Assembly (NCBI GenBank): GCA_030752795.1
Contig: JASMDM010000067.1
Location: forward strand, 146,984 to 210,983
From: SAR202 cluster bacterium
GTDB taxonomy: Bacteria; Chloroflexota; Dehalococcoidia; Lucifugimonadales; UBA1123
Direction of reading: 5' to 3'
Length of the DNA stretch: 64,000 nucleotides
Shown: positions 28,635 through 39,134 of the stretch, piece by piece
Layout of the letters: the number at the start of each line of letters is the position of its first letter
Position numbering within the stretch: the first letter of the stretch is position 1
Translations under genes and position numbers: made by a program
The notes under the pieces: generated by a model
Databases searched by the model: none
Told to the model about the DNA's origin: nothing
What the model saw: only the letters and a program-made list of their open reading frames with translations

Positions 28635-31600
28635 ATGCACCCATTAACGACTAGCAAGCTCATTTTCAAGCGCCTGATCGACGACTGGAAGCTGCTTCTC
28701 AGCATCTTCGTCGGCATCTTGATCGCGACGAGCCTCGTTGCCGGGGCGCCCATCTATATCAAGACGCTTGAGCGCCAGGGCCTAGACACGGCGATCGATC
28801 GCTCCGAGCCGCGATTCTTGAACGTCTATGCCGTCGCGCCGTACATCGCCTTGTCCCGGCCTGCCCTCGAAGAATCGGACGAGATCATCGATCGCGCTTC
28901 GCTAGGCAACATCGGGGAAATTTTCAGAACCCGCGAACGCTACCTCAAAACCTCGACGTACTTGGTCGGGACAGAAGGCAGAAACCTCGACCTCGATCCA
29001 AGCCAATTCGTCTCACGCGGCTATTTCCAGTTCCTATCCCACTTGTCGGACCACGTCACGTTCCGCGAAGGCCGAATGGCCGGCGGCAACATCGAGCAAG
29101 GGCCGGACGGCCCGATCATCGAGGGTGTGGTCGGCGAGATCACCAGCACCGTATTCGACCTCGGCATCGGCGATGTAGCTGTCATGGCGCCGTCGATGGC
29201 CGACACGGGACACGTGACCGTCAGGATCGTCGGGATCCTCGAAGTGAACGATCGTGAAGAGGAGTACTGGCACCTTAATCCGAACGTGTTCTTCGCCCCG
29301 GAACCGCTGACCGAGATTCCGGACGTCGGGGTGGATATCGACCCCGAAGAGGTTCCTCTCTCGCTGTTCACCTCGTACGACGCCATGATCGAAGGCGTTG
29401 GCAAAGCGTATCCGGGCAACATGGTCTCGTCGAGCTGGTTCACTTTCATCGACAAGGAACGGCTCAAGCTATGGGGCATGAATGAGGCCAGGGCAAATTT
29501 AGACCAAATGGAAGCCGACGTATCGGAGAAGCTCCGCGGGTCCGCGGTTTTCACGGGGATAAATCGGCTTCTCGACCGATTCGAGAGACGTAGCTTCTTC
29601 ACCAGCGTGCCGCTGTTGTTGTTGCTCGTCGTGATGGTCGTCACGGTGTTGTATTACACCACGATGATGGTCTCGTACCTCGTCGGCAGCAGGAACAGCG
29701 ACGTCGCGCTGCTCCGAAGTCGAGGCGTCAGCACTGTTCAGCTGGTCAAGCTTTACGCTTTCGAGGGGCTCATTCTGACCTCGACGGCCGCGGTTGTCGC
29801 GCCGTTCATCGCGATGGGAACCATCTCCTTCGCCGGAAAGCTGGGCTACTTTGAAGAGATCACCGCGGGAGCGCGGTTGCCGGTCGAGCTCGGTTGGGCT
29901 CCATTCGCGGTGGCCGCGGGGACCGGCCTGTTGTGCCTGGCGATCTTCGTTTTGCCCGGAGTGATGGTGGCCCGGTCCGGACTCGTGGTGCACAAACTGC
30001 GCTCGTCCCGTCCGCCATCGACGCCGTTCTTCCAACGCTTCCACGTGGACATCGCGTTGCTGGTTCTCGGTGGTTTGGTCTTTTGGGAGCTCTACTCCCG
30101 AGGACAGGTGGTGTCCAGGGGTTTGTTCTCCGACGCCACCGTCAACGAGACGCTGCTGTTCGCCCCCGTGCTCCTGCTGACAGTGGTCGCGCTCTTATTC
30201 ATGCGCTTCTTCCCGCTCATGGTCAGATACCTGAGCGGCGACTCGCCGGCGCTGATGCACATGTTCGGGGTTGCCGTCCTCGCAACGCTTGCATCCTTGA
30301 TGGCCGTTCGCGGTCTCAGAGCCGACTCGGGCTTCGACTGGGTGGGGGATTTCGCAATCGTTGGCGGTGTCGGCCTGATGTATCTCGCCGCCAACAGAAC
30401 CTCGTCGCCTTGGAATCGCGCCGCGGCGCTGATCGCGCAGACCGGACTCGTCGCTCTGTTGATCTACGGCGGACTTCCGGGACGCGATGACATCCTGTTG
30501 ATCCCCACGATAGCGCTCGCGTTCCTCGTGCCGCTGCAGCTTATCTATCTGCTTACGCACAACCTCGCCCGCGTCTACCCCGTTTGGACTTCCATGGCGA
30601 TCTGGCACATGGCCCGGAACCCGGTGCAATACAGTTGGCTCGTGCTCCTGCTGGTCATGGTGACCGGGCTCGCGGTGTTGGCTACGACCGTGGGCGGAAC
30701 GCTCGACCGCAGCTACGAGGAGCGAATACTCTACGAGGTGGGCGCCGACCTGAGGGTGACGGGCGTGCCTTCGTACTACACCCGGACCATCTCTGACTTC
30801 AAGGAGATGTACCTGGAGATCCAAGGGGTGACCGCGATCTCCGTCGCGCTCCGAGGGGGAGGCTCCGTCGGATCAACGTACGCGGGCAGCGGATTCGCGA
30901 TGCTCGCCTTGGAGTCCGAAGACTTTCCGTACATCTCATGGTACCGCGACGATTTCTCCCGCCAACCTCTGACGGGGGTGATGCGGTCGCTGCAAGGAAG
31001 CGCCAAAACGGAGCCGATCGAGATTCCCGACGACGCCACGAGCCTCCAAGTTTGGGCGGAACCGCAAGAGGCGTACTCCAACATGTTCCTGTGGATGGTC
31101 GTTCGTGACCGCGAGGGCGTTCTAGACACCGTGTCGTTGGGATCGGTCGGACAATCAGAGTGGCACTTGATGGAAGTCGACATCCCCCACACCCTGAAGA
31201 CTCCGCTGTCTTTGGTCTCGGTGCAGATCTACGAGCCGGTGTTCGGGCCCGCGGGCACGGTCGGATCCATCCGCCTGGACGACATCCAAGCCGGTTTCAG
31301 CAACGGCAAAGAGGCTGCCGTGCTCGACGACTTCGAGGGCCCAAACAAGTGGACGACGCTGGCGACGTCGCTGATCTCTTCTGACAGGATCACCACCTCT
31401 CGAACAGCTCCGTTGAACGGTCAACAATCAGGGGTGTTCTCGTTCGGAAAAGACACCGACGCCGGGATCCGCGGGTTCTATCGCAGTCCGTCCGGCGGTC
31501 CGGTGCCGGTCGTGACCAGTACAACGTTCAGCGAAATCTCCGGCGCCCAGATCGGCGACCAACTCATCGTGAACATCTTCGGCCGAATGATCCCGATCAG

Positions 31601-32291
31601 GATCATGGACACAGTCGAATTCTTCCCAACGTTGGATCCATCGGAAACCGGATTCTTGCTGGCGGACCTGGACAACATGTTGGGCCATCTCAACCTTCTG
31701 AGTCCGATCGCGATGATCAGACCGAACGAGCTGTTCGTCGCCGAGGTGCCCGGCGCAAACGAGGCGGTCTACGAAACCGCGTTGCGCCTGTCGGGTTCAC
31801 GCGAACTGGTTCATGACAAGGCGACCCTGCTTGAGGCCATTGAACTGGACCCGTTGATCACCGCCGGATGGAAGGCGATGGTCCTGCTGGCCGTAGGGAT
31901 AGTGCTATTCGCCGCCTCCATGGGTTACATCACCTACCTGTTGTCGTTCTCCAGCCAGAGCCGTAGCGAGATGGGCTTCTTGCAAGCGCTGGGCGTCACA
32001 AAACGCCAAATGGGTTTCCTGCTGGGAGCGGAACACCTTGTCATCGTGTCCATCGGGTTAGTCATCGGGACCGTGACCGGTTTCGCTATGAGCGATATCA
32101 TGGTGTCCGGCATCGCCGTCACCGAAACTGGGGAAGCCGTACTGCCCCCATTCATACTGACCACGCACTGGTCGCTGCTTGGGCCGATATTCGTGGTGAT
32201 GTTGGCGGTGTTCGCGGCGGCGCTGTATTGGCTCTCTCGCATGGTAACCAACGTGAACTTGCAGGAGCTTTCCAGGATGGAAGATGAGTAG
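28635..32291 (+). CDS. FtsX/MacB-like ABC permease, giant (1218 aa), with large extracytoplasmic inserts
   Basis: TM anchors plus LVGSRNSDVALLRSRGVSTVQLVKLYAFEGLIL; YLLSFSSQSRSEMGFLQALGVTKRQMGFLLGAEHLV. Confidence 0.92.
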   Translation: MHPLTTSKLIFKRLIDDWKLLLSIFVGILIATSLVAGAPIYIKTLERQGLDTAIDRSEPRFLNVYAVAPYIALSRPALEESDEIIDRASLGNIGEIFRTRERYLKTSTYLVGTEGRNLDLDPSQFVSRGYFQFLSHLSDHVTFREGRMAGGNIEQGPDGPIIEGVVGEITSTVFDLGIGDVAVMAPSMADTGHVTVRIVGILEVNDREEEYWHLNPNVFFAPEPLTEIPDVGVDIDPEEVPLSLFTSYDAMIEGVGKAYPGNMVSSSWFTFIDKERLKLWGMNEARANLDQMEADVSEKLRGSAVFTGINRLLDRFERRSFFTSVPLLLLLVVMVVTVLYYTTMMVSYLVGSRNSDVALLRSRGVSTVQLVKLYAFEGLILTSTAAVVAPFIAMGTISFAGKLGYFEEITAGARLPVELGWAPFAVAAGTGLLCLAIFVLPGVMVARSGLVVHKLRSSRPPSTPFFQRFHVDIALLVLGGLVFWELYSRGQVVSRGLFSDATVNETLLFAPVLLLTVVALLFMRFFPLMVRYLSGDSPALMHMFGVAVLATLASLMAVRGLRADSGFDWVGDFAIVGGVGLMYLAANRTSSPWNRAAALIAQTGLVALLIYGGLPGRDDILLIPTIALAFLVPLQLIYLLTHNLARVYPVWTSMAIWHMARNPVQYSWLVLLLVMVTGLAVLATTVGGTLDRSYEERILYEVGADLRVTGVPSYYTRTISDFKEMYLEIQGVTAISVALRGGGSVGSTYAGSGFAMLALESEDFPYISWYRDDFSRQPLTGVMRSLQGSAKTEPIEIPDDATSLQVWAEPQEAYSNMFLWMVVRDREGVLDTVSLGSVGQSEWHLMEVDIPHTLKTPLSLVSVQIYEPVFGPAGTVGSIRLDDIQAGFSNGKEAAVLDDFEGPNKWTTLATSLISSDRITTSRTAPLNGQQSGVFSFGKDTDAGIRGFYRSPSGGPVPVVTSTTFSEISGAQIGDQLIVNIFGRMIPIRIMDTVEFFPTLDPSETGFLLADLDNMLGHLNLLSPIAMIRPNELFVAEVPGANEAVYETALRLSGSRELVHDKATLLEAIELDPLITAGWKAMVLLAVGIVLFAASMGYITYLLSFSSQSRSEMGFLQALGVTKRQMGFLLGAEHLVIVSIGLVIGTVTGFAMSDIMVSGIAVTETGEAVLPPFILTTHWSLLGPIFVVMLAVFAAALYWLSRMVTNVNLQELSRMEDE

Positions 32292-32303
32292 GAATCTGAC
32301 TGC

Positions 32304-35300
32304 ATGAACCTGATACGAGTAGCAATCAGGCTCGCGAAAGCTTGGCCGCTTGTCGTCAGACGAGCGATCGCCAGTTGGCGGCTGCTCTCGACGGTCGTCA
32401 TCGGAGTGTTGATGGCGTGCGCCATCATGGCTGGCACGGTAATCTACTTCGACGCGCTCAAAGAGCTCGCGCTGAAAAACGCGTTAAACCAGTTGACCGA
32501 GGATGAGACCAATATCCTCGTCAAATCCGACCGCGGTCCGACAACCCGAACGGAAGCGGCCAACGTGGCGCGAGTAGTGAATCTGGAGATCGACCGCCGC
32601 GCCGCCTGGCTCCTGGAAGACCGCATCTTCGGCATGAAATCGGCCACGTATTTCGTGACCGACGTCGGGGACGAAGCGATCGCGGGAGATGATAACCGCC
32701 GCGCGTTTTTCTTCCACGTCCCGACGTTCTACGAACACATCACGATCTTGCCAGGGGGCCGAGTCCCGGTGGATCAGCCCATTGGCGCGCCCGGTGAACC
32801 GATTACGCTCGAGGTGATCGCACCGGTCGAGGCCGCCGAAGCGTTCGGCGTATCTCTTGAAGGGCAGCTCTCCACCGTCGCGTACTGGGGCGATCACCTG
32901 CCCATCGTTCGAGTCAAAGTCGTTGGCTTGTACGAGAAGAACGATCCGGACGACCAGTTCTGGCACCTCGAAGAAAGAATCCTCCGCGCTTCGACATCGG
33001 GCAGCTTCACCACGATACCGTTCCTGCTGTCCGAGGAGACGTATTTCGACGTACTCGGCGCGACGTACAAGCAACTGGACACCACGTACGGTTGGTTGCT
33101 AGTCGTCGACACGGACAGGCTCAACGCGGGCAACGCCACGTTCGCGAGGGCTAGCATCGAGGCGATGCGGCGTCACCTGCAAGCCACGTTGTTCAGCTAC
33201 CGACAGATCACCGAACTTGTCGACACGATAGAGGAGTACGACACGCGGCTGTTTTTCTCCAAGCTGCCGATGTTCATCATACTCGTGCTGATCGCAGTCG
33301 TGATCTTGTACTACGTCGTCACGATGTCGTCGTTGCTCGTGGAGCAACAACGATCCGAGATCGTCCTCCTTCGAAGCAGGGGATCGACATCGGCGCAGGT
33401 CCTTTCCGTGTTCGTGCTCGAAGGCGCAACTATCGCCGTCCTCGCTGTGTTCGTAGCCCCGGTGTTGGCGGCGATAGTGATCAGCTTCCTGGGCTATACA
33501 CCCGCGTTCTCCGACTTAAGCGGCAACGGCCGTTTGGTCGTGAGCTTGTCCTCCTCCGCGTTTTTGATGAGCGCCGTCGGAGGCGTTTTCAGCTTCGTGG
33601 CTCTGTTGGTTCCCGCGATTCAGGCCTCGCGCGTCACCGTCGCGACGCACCGGCAGGAATCGGCCCGACCCGGCACGCAACCGTTCTATCAACGCTACTA
33701 TCTGGACGTGCTGCTGTTGGCCGCCGGAATTCTGCTGTTCAGGCAGCTTTCGCAACAGGGGTCCGTGGTGGCGGTCAGCATATTCGGCGCCGTGGCAGTC
33801 GACCAAGTGCTGCTAGCCGTGCCCGCGGTAATTCTGGTCGCGTCGGCGCTCGTGCTGCTCAGATTGTTCCCGCTGACGATGAGAATAGCCAGCCGCTTGC
33901 TGTCACCCGTCCTGCCCGCCGGCCTGGTAATCGGGTTGTGGCAGATGGCGCGTTACCCGACCCACTACGCTCGACTATCGCTTCTGCTCATTCTGATGGC
34001 CGGATTGGGCATCTTCGCCGCCAGTTTCGGCGGCACGCTGGAGCGCAGCTTCGAAGAACGAGCTCGTTACTCGACGGGCGCGGACATTCGGATGTCAGGC
34101 GTCCTCCTGGATTCCCGTGGAACGTCGAGGCCCGTGCAAGCCACGTTCGAGGCGTTGCCCGCCGTGCGTGACGTCGGCCTCGCTTTCCGGGGTTTCGGAT
34201 CGGACCTTTCCAGGATGCTCGGCGATTCGTACACCATGTTCGCCATGGAGGGCGACGCGATCATGGACATAGGCTGGTTCCGCAGCGACTTCTCGGAGGG
34301 GCCGATGCGGCCCAAGGTGACGAACCTGTCGAATCCGACTCCGCCCAAAGGCATCGTGCTTCCGGACGGCGCCGATACCATCGGAGTCTCGATCAAACCC
34401 GACCGCATCCATCCGTCGGTTGCCTTAGCCGCCAGACTCAAAGACGTCAACGACCGATACTTCACCTACACCCTCGGAACGCTCGATTCGAACCAGTGGC
34501 TCGAATTAGAGGCCGGGTTCGCGCGCGTTAGCCAGTTTCGGCGCGTAGAGTTGCTTCAGCCGGTCGCTCCCCTCAAACTGGTGTCTCTGACCGTCCACGA
34601 AACCAACAGCAGGAACCGGCTCCGAGCGGGTTCCGTCGCGATATCCGAAGTGTACGCGAAATTCCCGGACGGAGAAGTTCAGACGATCGAATCGTTCGAC
34701 TCAACGGACCGTTGGAACATAATGAAGGCGGCGCCTGAGTCAGAATCCGACATCTGGCGCGCGTTCGAAGACCCAACGGCTTCAGACGGGATAGGCACGT
34801 TCATCTGGGCCGAGGGCAGCCCTCTCATGAGCCGCGGCGTGTTCCACGGTCCGCCCATAGTGCCCGTCGATGTCGTCGCGACCAAATCGTTCCTGCGCAT
34901 CAACAACCACGCGATCGGGGACACGTTCCAGGTCTCGGTCCAGGGCCACCGGATCGATGTGTCGTTGGTCGACGAAGTTGAGTACTTCCCCACGCTCGAA
35001 ACGCACAACAAGTCGTACCTGATCGGCGACCTCGATTCGATCTCCGAGTACGCGAATCTCGACGCCAACAACAGCGAACTCAAGCCCAACGAGATCTGGC
35101 TCACCACAGACGATCCGGCCGAACGGGTGGAGCTCGTCGACATGCTGATCGACGACAAGCCGTTTCTGTCCCGCGTCGTTCACGACCGCGAGCAAATGTT
35201 CAATGAGGCGCAGGTCGATCCGCTGATCGACGCCGGCTGGAACGCGTTGCTGTTCGTGGCGTTCTCGGCCGTGTTTATCCTGAGTGGTCTCGGATTCTTG

Positions 35301-35660
35301 GTGCACGCGTACGTGTCATTCAAGAGCAGAGAGGTCCAGTTCGCTCTGATGCGCACCATCGGGTTCACGATGAAACAGCTCATGGCGCTGGTGTTCTTGG
35401 AGCAGGTGCTCGTCATCGGAGCGGGCTTAGCGTTGGGCACGTGGATGGGAGACCGGCTGGGCGCGGTCATGATGCCGTACCTGAGCCACGACGACATGGG
35501 AATCCAGGTGCTTCCGCCGTTCATCGTCGAGGTAAACTGGGACACGTTGGCGGTCGTCTACGGCGCGATGGCGTTGCTTTTCGCGCTGATCATCGGCGGC
35601 GTCATCTGGTTCGTTCGGCGAATCTCGCTGCAGCGCATCCTGCGGCTTGGCGAAGTGTAG
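32304..35660 (+). CDS. FtsX/MacB-like ABC permease paralogue (1118 aa)
   Basis: LLVEQQRSEIVLLRSRGSTSAQVLSVFVLEG; VSFKSREVQFALMRTIGFTMKQLMALVFLEQVLVI. Confidence 0.92.
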   Translation: MNLIRVAIRLAKAWPLVVRRAIASWRLLSTVVIGVLMACAIMAGTVIYFDALKELALKNALNQLTEDETNILVKSDRGPTTRTEAANVARVVNLEIDRRAAWLLEDRIFGMKSATYFVTDVGDEAIAGDDNRRAFFFHVPTFYEHITILPGGRVPVDQPIGAPGEPITLEVIAPVEAAEAFGVSLEGQLSTVAYWGDHLPIVRVKVVGLYEKNDPDDQFWHLEERILRASTSGSFTTIPFLLSEETYFDVLGATYKQLDTTYGWLLVVDTDRLNAGNATFARASIEAMRRHLQATLFSYRQITELVDTIEEYDTRLFFSKLPMFIILVLIAVVILYYVVTMSSLLVEQQRSEIVLLRSRGSTSAQVLSVFVLEGATIAVLAVFVAPVLAAIVISFLGYTPAFSDLSGNGRLVVSLSSSAFLMSAVGGVFSFVALLVPAIQASRVTVATHRQESARPGTQPFYQRYYLDVLLLAAGILLFRQLSQQGSVVAVSIFGAVAVDQVLLAVPAVILVASALVLLRLFPLTMRIASRLLSPVLPAGLVIGLWQMARYPTHYARLSLLLILMAGLGIFAASFGGTLERSFEERARYSTGADIRMSGVLLDSRGTSRPVQATFEALPAVRDVGLAFRGFGSDLSRMLGDSYTMFAMEGDAIMDIGWFRSDFSEGPMRPKVTNLSNPTPPKGIVLPDGADTIGVSIKPDRIHPSVALAARLKDVNDRYFTYTLGTLDSNQWLELEAGFARVSQFRRVELLQPVAPLKLVSLTVHETNSRNRLRAGSVAISEVYAKFPDGEVQTIESFDSTDRWNIMKAAPESESDIWRAFEDPTASDGIGTFIWAEGSPLMSRGVFHGPPIVPVDVVATKSFLRINNHAIGDTFQVSVQGHRIDVSLVDEVEYFPTLETHNKSYLIGDLDSISEYANLDANNSELKPNEIWLTTDDPAERVELVDMLIDDKPFLSRVVHDREQMFNEAQVDPLIDAGWNALLFVAFSAVFILSGLGFLVHAYVSFKSREVQFALMRTIGFTMKQLMALVFLEQVLVIGAGLALGTWMGDRLGAVMMPYLSHDDMGIQVLPPFIVEVNWDTLAVVYGAMALLFALIIGGVIWFVRRISLQRILRLGEV

Positions 35661-35730
35661 GATGATATATCATAGGTTTGGCGACCGGCATGCACGATGA
35701 CCGCTGTCGCCCGAACGTTAGAGGTGACTG

Positions 35731-36618
35731 ATGACCCTTGGAAACGAAAACGCCTACGTCCTGTGCGAGGACCTGTTCAAGATCTACAAGATCGCCGACC
35801 TCGAGGTCGTTGCCCTGCGCGGCCTGGACCTTGACGTCCGGAGAGGCGAGGTCGTCGCGATCGTGGGCGCCAGCGGCAGCGGCAAGAGCACGCTGTTGAA
35901 CATCTTGGCTGGTTACGACGCTCCTTCCGCTGGTCGAGTGACCGTCGGCGGCAAGGATCTGCTGCAAATGAGCGGCAAGGACGTCGAAGACTACCGTCGG
36001 AACGATGTCGGATTCATCTGGCAGCAGACCAGCCGTAACATGTTCCCCTACCTCACGTCGATCGAGAACGTAGCCCTGCCCATGATGCTCACGAACAAGC
36101 CGGGCAAAGAGCGGCAGCAGAGGGCCAAAGAGCTGCTCGAGATCGTCGGGTTGGGCCACAGGCTCGACCACACGCCCGAGAAGCTCTCCGGCGGTGAGCA
36201 GCAGCGAGTCGCCATTGCGGTTGCGCTGGCCAATGACCCGCCTCTGTTGTTGGCGGACGAGCCCACAGGCGAGCTCGACGACACGACCGCCGCCGAGATT
36301 CTGGACCTGTTCGGCTCAGTCAACCAGGAGCTGGGCACGACGATCCTCATCGTCACGCACGACCCGGACATCGCCTACAAGGTCGGCAGGGTCGTCATGA
36401 TCCGCGACGGCAAGATGTCCACTGAAATCCGGCGCAGGGTGTCGTTCCAGCGCATCACCGGCGATGCCGACGCCCAAGCGTCGCTGGAGGAATTCACGCT
36501 CGTGGACGCCAGCGGAAGGGTCCAGATACCGCGCGACCTGCTCGATAGCCTCAAGATCAAAGACAAAGCGCGTGTGACAATCGAAAACGGCACTGTCACG
36601 CTGCGGCCCGAGGAGTAA
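35731..36618 (+). CDS. MacB/LolD-type ABC ATPase with C-terminal SpoVT-AbrB-like extension
   Basis: Walker A GASGSGKST, signature LSGGEQQRVAIA, Walker B LLLADEPTGELD; C-term LVDASGRVQIPRDLLDSLKIKDKARVTIENGTVTLRPEE. Confidence 0.95.
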   Translation: MTLGNENAYVLCEDLFKIYKIADLEVVALRGLDLDVRRGEVVAIVGASGSGKSTLLNILAGYDAPSAGRVTVGGKDLLQMSGKDVEDYRRNDVGFIWQQTSRNMFPYLTSIENVALPMMLTNKPGKERQQRAKELLEIVGLGHRLDHTPEKLSGGEQQRVAIAVALANDPPLLLADEPTGELDDTTAAEILDLFGSVNQELGTTILIVTHDPDIAYKVGRVVMIRDGKMSTEIRRRVSFQRITGDADAQASLEEFTLVDASGRVQIPRDLLDSLKIKDKARVTIENGTVTLRPEE

Positions 36619-36622
36619 CCGG

Positions 36623-37336
36623 ATGGCCAGAGTCGTACCCCTGATAACAACTCACAACCTCACACGGAGCTACCAGGTGGGCTCCGAGACTGTCAACGCG
36701 CTTCGCGGCATCGACATGACGGTGTCGCCCGGCCAGTTCATCGCCGTGGTCGGCCGATCCGGCTCGGGCAAGACGACGCTCCTGAACATCCTGGCCGGAC
36801 TGGACAAGCCGACCGATGGCCAGGTGCTGTTCCAAGATCGGGACCTTGGCGCGATGAACGAGAAGGAGCTCACCGAGATCCGTCGGCACAAAATCGGGTT
36901 CGTGTTCCAGTCGTTCGGTCTACTGCCGCTGCTCTCCGCGTTCGAAAACGTCGAGCTCCCATTGCGGATCGCGGGCGTGCGCACCAAAGAACGGGAGGCG
37001 CGCACCCGGGAGACGCTCGAGATCGTCGGGTTGTGGAACCGGTCCAAGCATCGCCCGTACGAGCTCTCCGGCGGCGAACAGCAACGTGTCGCGATCGCCA
37101 GAGCCATCGTCAACAACCCTCCGTTGATCCTGGCGGACGAACCGACCGGTGAGCTGGACTCGACCAACGCGCGAGCGATTTTCGGCCTCTTCAAGGACAT
37201 GGTCAAAGAGCAAGGCATCAGCGTACTCTCGGCCACGCACGACTCCACGCTCCTTGCCATGGCGGACGAGGTCAAGGAAATCCGCGACGGCCACCTTGCG
37301 GACGCGACCCATCTCGGCCAACGGTACCGGGACTGA
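36623..37336 (+). CDS. MacB/LolD-type ABC ATPase
   Basis: Walker A GRSGSGKTT, LSGGEQQRVAIARAIVNNPPLILADEPTGELDS. Confidence 0.96.
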   Translation: MARVVPLITTHNLTRSYQVGSETVNALRGIDMTVSPGQFIAVVGRSGSGKTTLLNILAGLDKPTDGQVLFQDRDLGAMNEKELTEIRRHKIGFVFQSFGLLPLLSAFENVELPLRIAGVRTKEREARTRETLEIVGLWNRSKHRPYELSGGEQQRVAIARAIVNNPPLILADEPTGELDSTNARAIFGLFKDMVKEQGISVLSATHDSTLLAMADEVKEIRDGHLADATHLGQRYRD

Positions 37337-38020
37337 TCGACAGCTGATAGCTGACAGCCCAAAACGCCGCCCCGCTTTCGGCATTCCGCGACCGATTTTC
37401 GCGCTCGCACGCCTTGCATGTTTCTAAGACACGTATTAGCCTTGGCCCAGCACACGTGTTCTCAGGAGCCTTGCCCGCATGCGGAATCGGCGTCCCGCGC
37501 CCCAGCAGCTCGACAGTCAATTCGAATCGTACCTCGCCACGCACCTTCCGCCTTCCACGAGCCGGGTGCCGTCCGTGTATCGCGAGACGACGAAATGCTA
37601 CGCGTACATGTGCACCTACGCCTACGGCTGCAGCGAGCAGACCCCGCGCCCCGCGCAAGTCTTCATACGTCGCTGCATGCGATACATGCCTGAAACGTTG
37701 CGCGTCAAGCCCGCCCTGTCCGACAACGCCCTCGACGTGCTCGCGCGACAACGCGACCGCGGCCAACTATCCGGCGAGACCAGGGCCATCCTCGACCGAC
37801 TCCGCCCCAACGGCCCAAAACGCCCTGTCGCGGCAGGCTTCTAGTGAAACACTTTCACAAACGCTCGACGCCGCAAAGGCCGCTGCCCCCCCGTCCCTTC
37901 GTCGTATAATGGCTCAGGCTACAAGCTACGAATGCGGTGCCGCGAGCGACCGATGACGTGCCGGTGTTGCGCCCGACGACATTCGGAGATTCCCATCGCA
38001 CAGCAGGAGACAACCGAATC

Positions 38021-38782
38021 ATGACCATGTTCGACCTTAACGGCAAGACAGCCATCGTCACCGGGGGCAACGGAGGCATCGGCCTCGGGATCGCGAGAGG
38101 CTTGGCGCAGGCCGGCGCAAACATCGTAATCGCCGCCCGCAACGAATCGAAGACCGAGGCGGCCCTCGACGACATTCGTGAGCTCGGAGCGAAAGCCATC
38201 GGCACGGCCACCGACGTGACCGACGAAGCGTCTGTGGCGGCCATGGCCGAGGCCGCGACGAACGAGTTCGGCGGCGTGAACATCCTCGTCAACAACGCGG
38301 GCATCGCGATCCGCAAAGCGCCCCAGGACTACACGCTCGAGGAATGGGAACAGGTCGTGGACATAAACCTGACCGGTACGTTCCTGTGCGCTCGGCAAGT
38401 GTATCCCCTCATGAAGGACGCCGGAGGAGGCAAGATAATCAACATCGGCTCGATGACATCGATCTTCGGCAGCGACTGGGTGGCCGCGTACTCGTCCAGC
38501 AAAGGCGGAGTCGTGCAGCTTACGAAAAGCCTGGCTTTGTCCTGGGCCGCCGACAACATCCAGGTCAACTCGATCCTGCCCGGCTGGATCCACACCGATC
38601 TCACCAACCCGATCCGAAGCGACAACCCCGAACGTTACGCCTCAATCACGGCCCGCATCCCTCACGGACGCTGGGGCGAGCCCGACGAGATGGGAGGCTG
38701 CGCCATCTTCCTGGCCAGCGCAGCCTCTGACTACGTCACCGGCACAGCCATCCCAGTCGACGGCGGCTACGCGGCGTTCTAG
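38021..38782 (+). CDS. Short-chain dehydrogenase/reductase (SDR)
   Basis: GKTAIVTGGNGGIGLGIARGLAQAGANIVIAARN; VNNAGIA; YSSSKGGVVQLTKSLA; VTGTAIPVDGGYAAF. Confidence 0.95.
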   Translation: MTMFDLNGKTAIVTGGNGGIGLGIARGLAQAGANIVIAARNESKTEAALDDIRELGAKAIGTATDVTDEASVAAMAEAATNEFGGVNILVNNAGIAIRKAPQDYTLEEWEQVVDINLTGTFLCARQVYPLMKDAGGGKIINIGSMTSIFGSDWVAAYSSSKGGVVQLTKSLALSWAADNIQVNSILPGWIHTDLTNPIRSDNPERYASITARIPHGRWGEPDEMGGCAIFLASAASDYVTGTAIPVDGGYAAF

Positions 38783-39134
38783 GGCGCGGCCCCACTCAGC
38801 GCCCGCGATCGGCATGTCCTGGCGTCGGCCCACGGGAGAAGGCTTCCTGTTGGTCGAATTCCTTGGCCACCACCAGCAATTGGCGCTTGATGACGTTGAG
38901 CCCGCTCAGCGACCGGATATGGGGTCGCCACGACGTTAGCGCCGCCTTCGGGCCTTGTCGCCGCACATCGGTCATCGTAACGAGGGAGCCCGCGTGATAC
39001 ACTGGATGCCTGAAACATCCCGGCTCGACTTGCCCCGTGTCTGAGGTAATCGAAGTGCCCGTCAACGCATCCGAAGCCACCTGCTGCGGCATCGACGTCC
39101 GGTCGATGGCCGAAATGGCGGATTCACCGCGGCA

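Noticed and set aside
37479-37844. 121-aa ORF between ABC ATPase and SDR
   Set aside because: Several overlapping frames open, no recognisable family; cannot support as coding.
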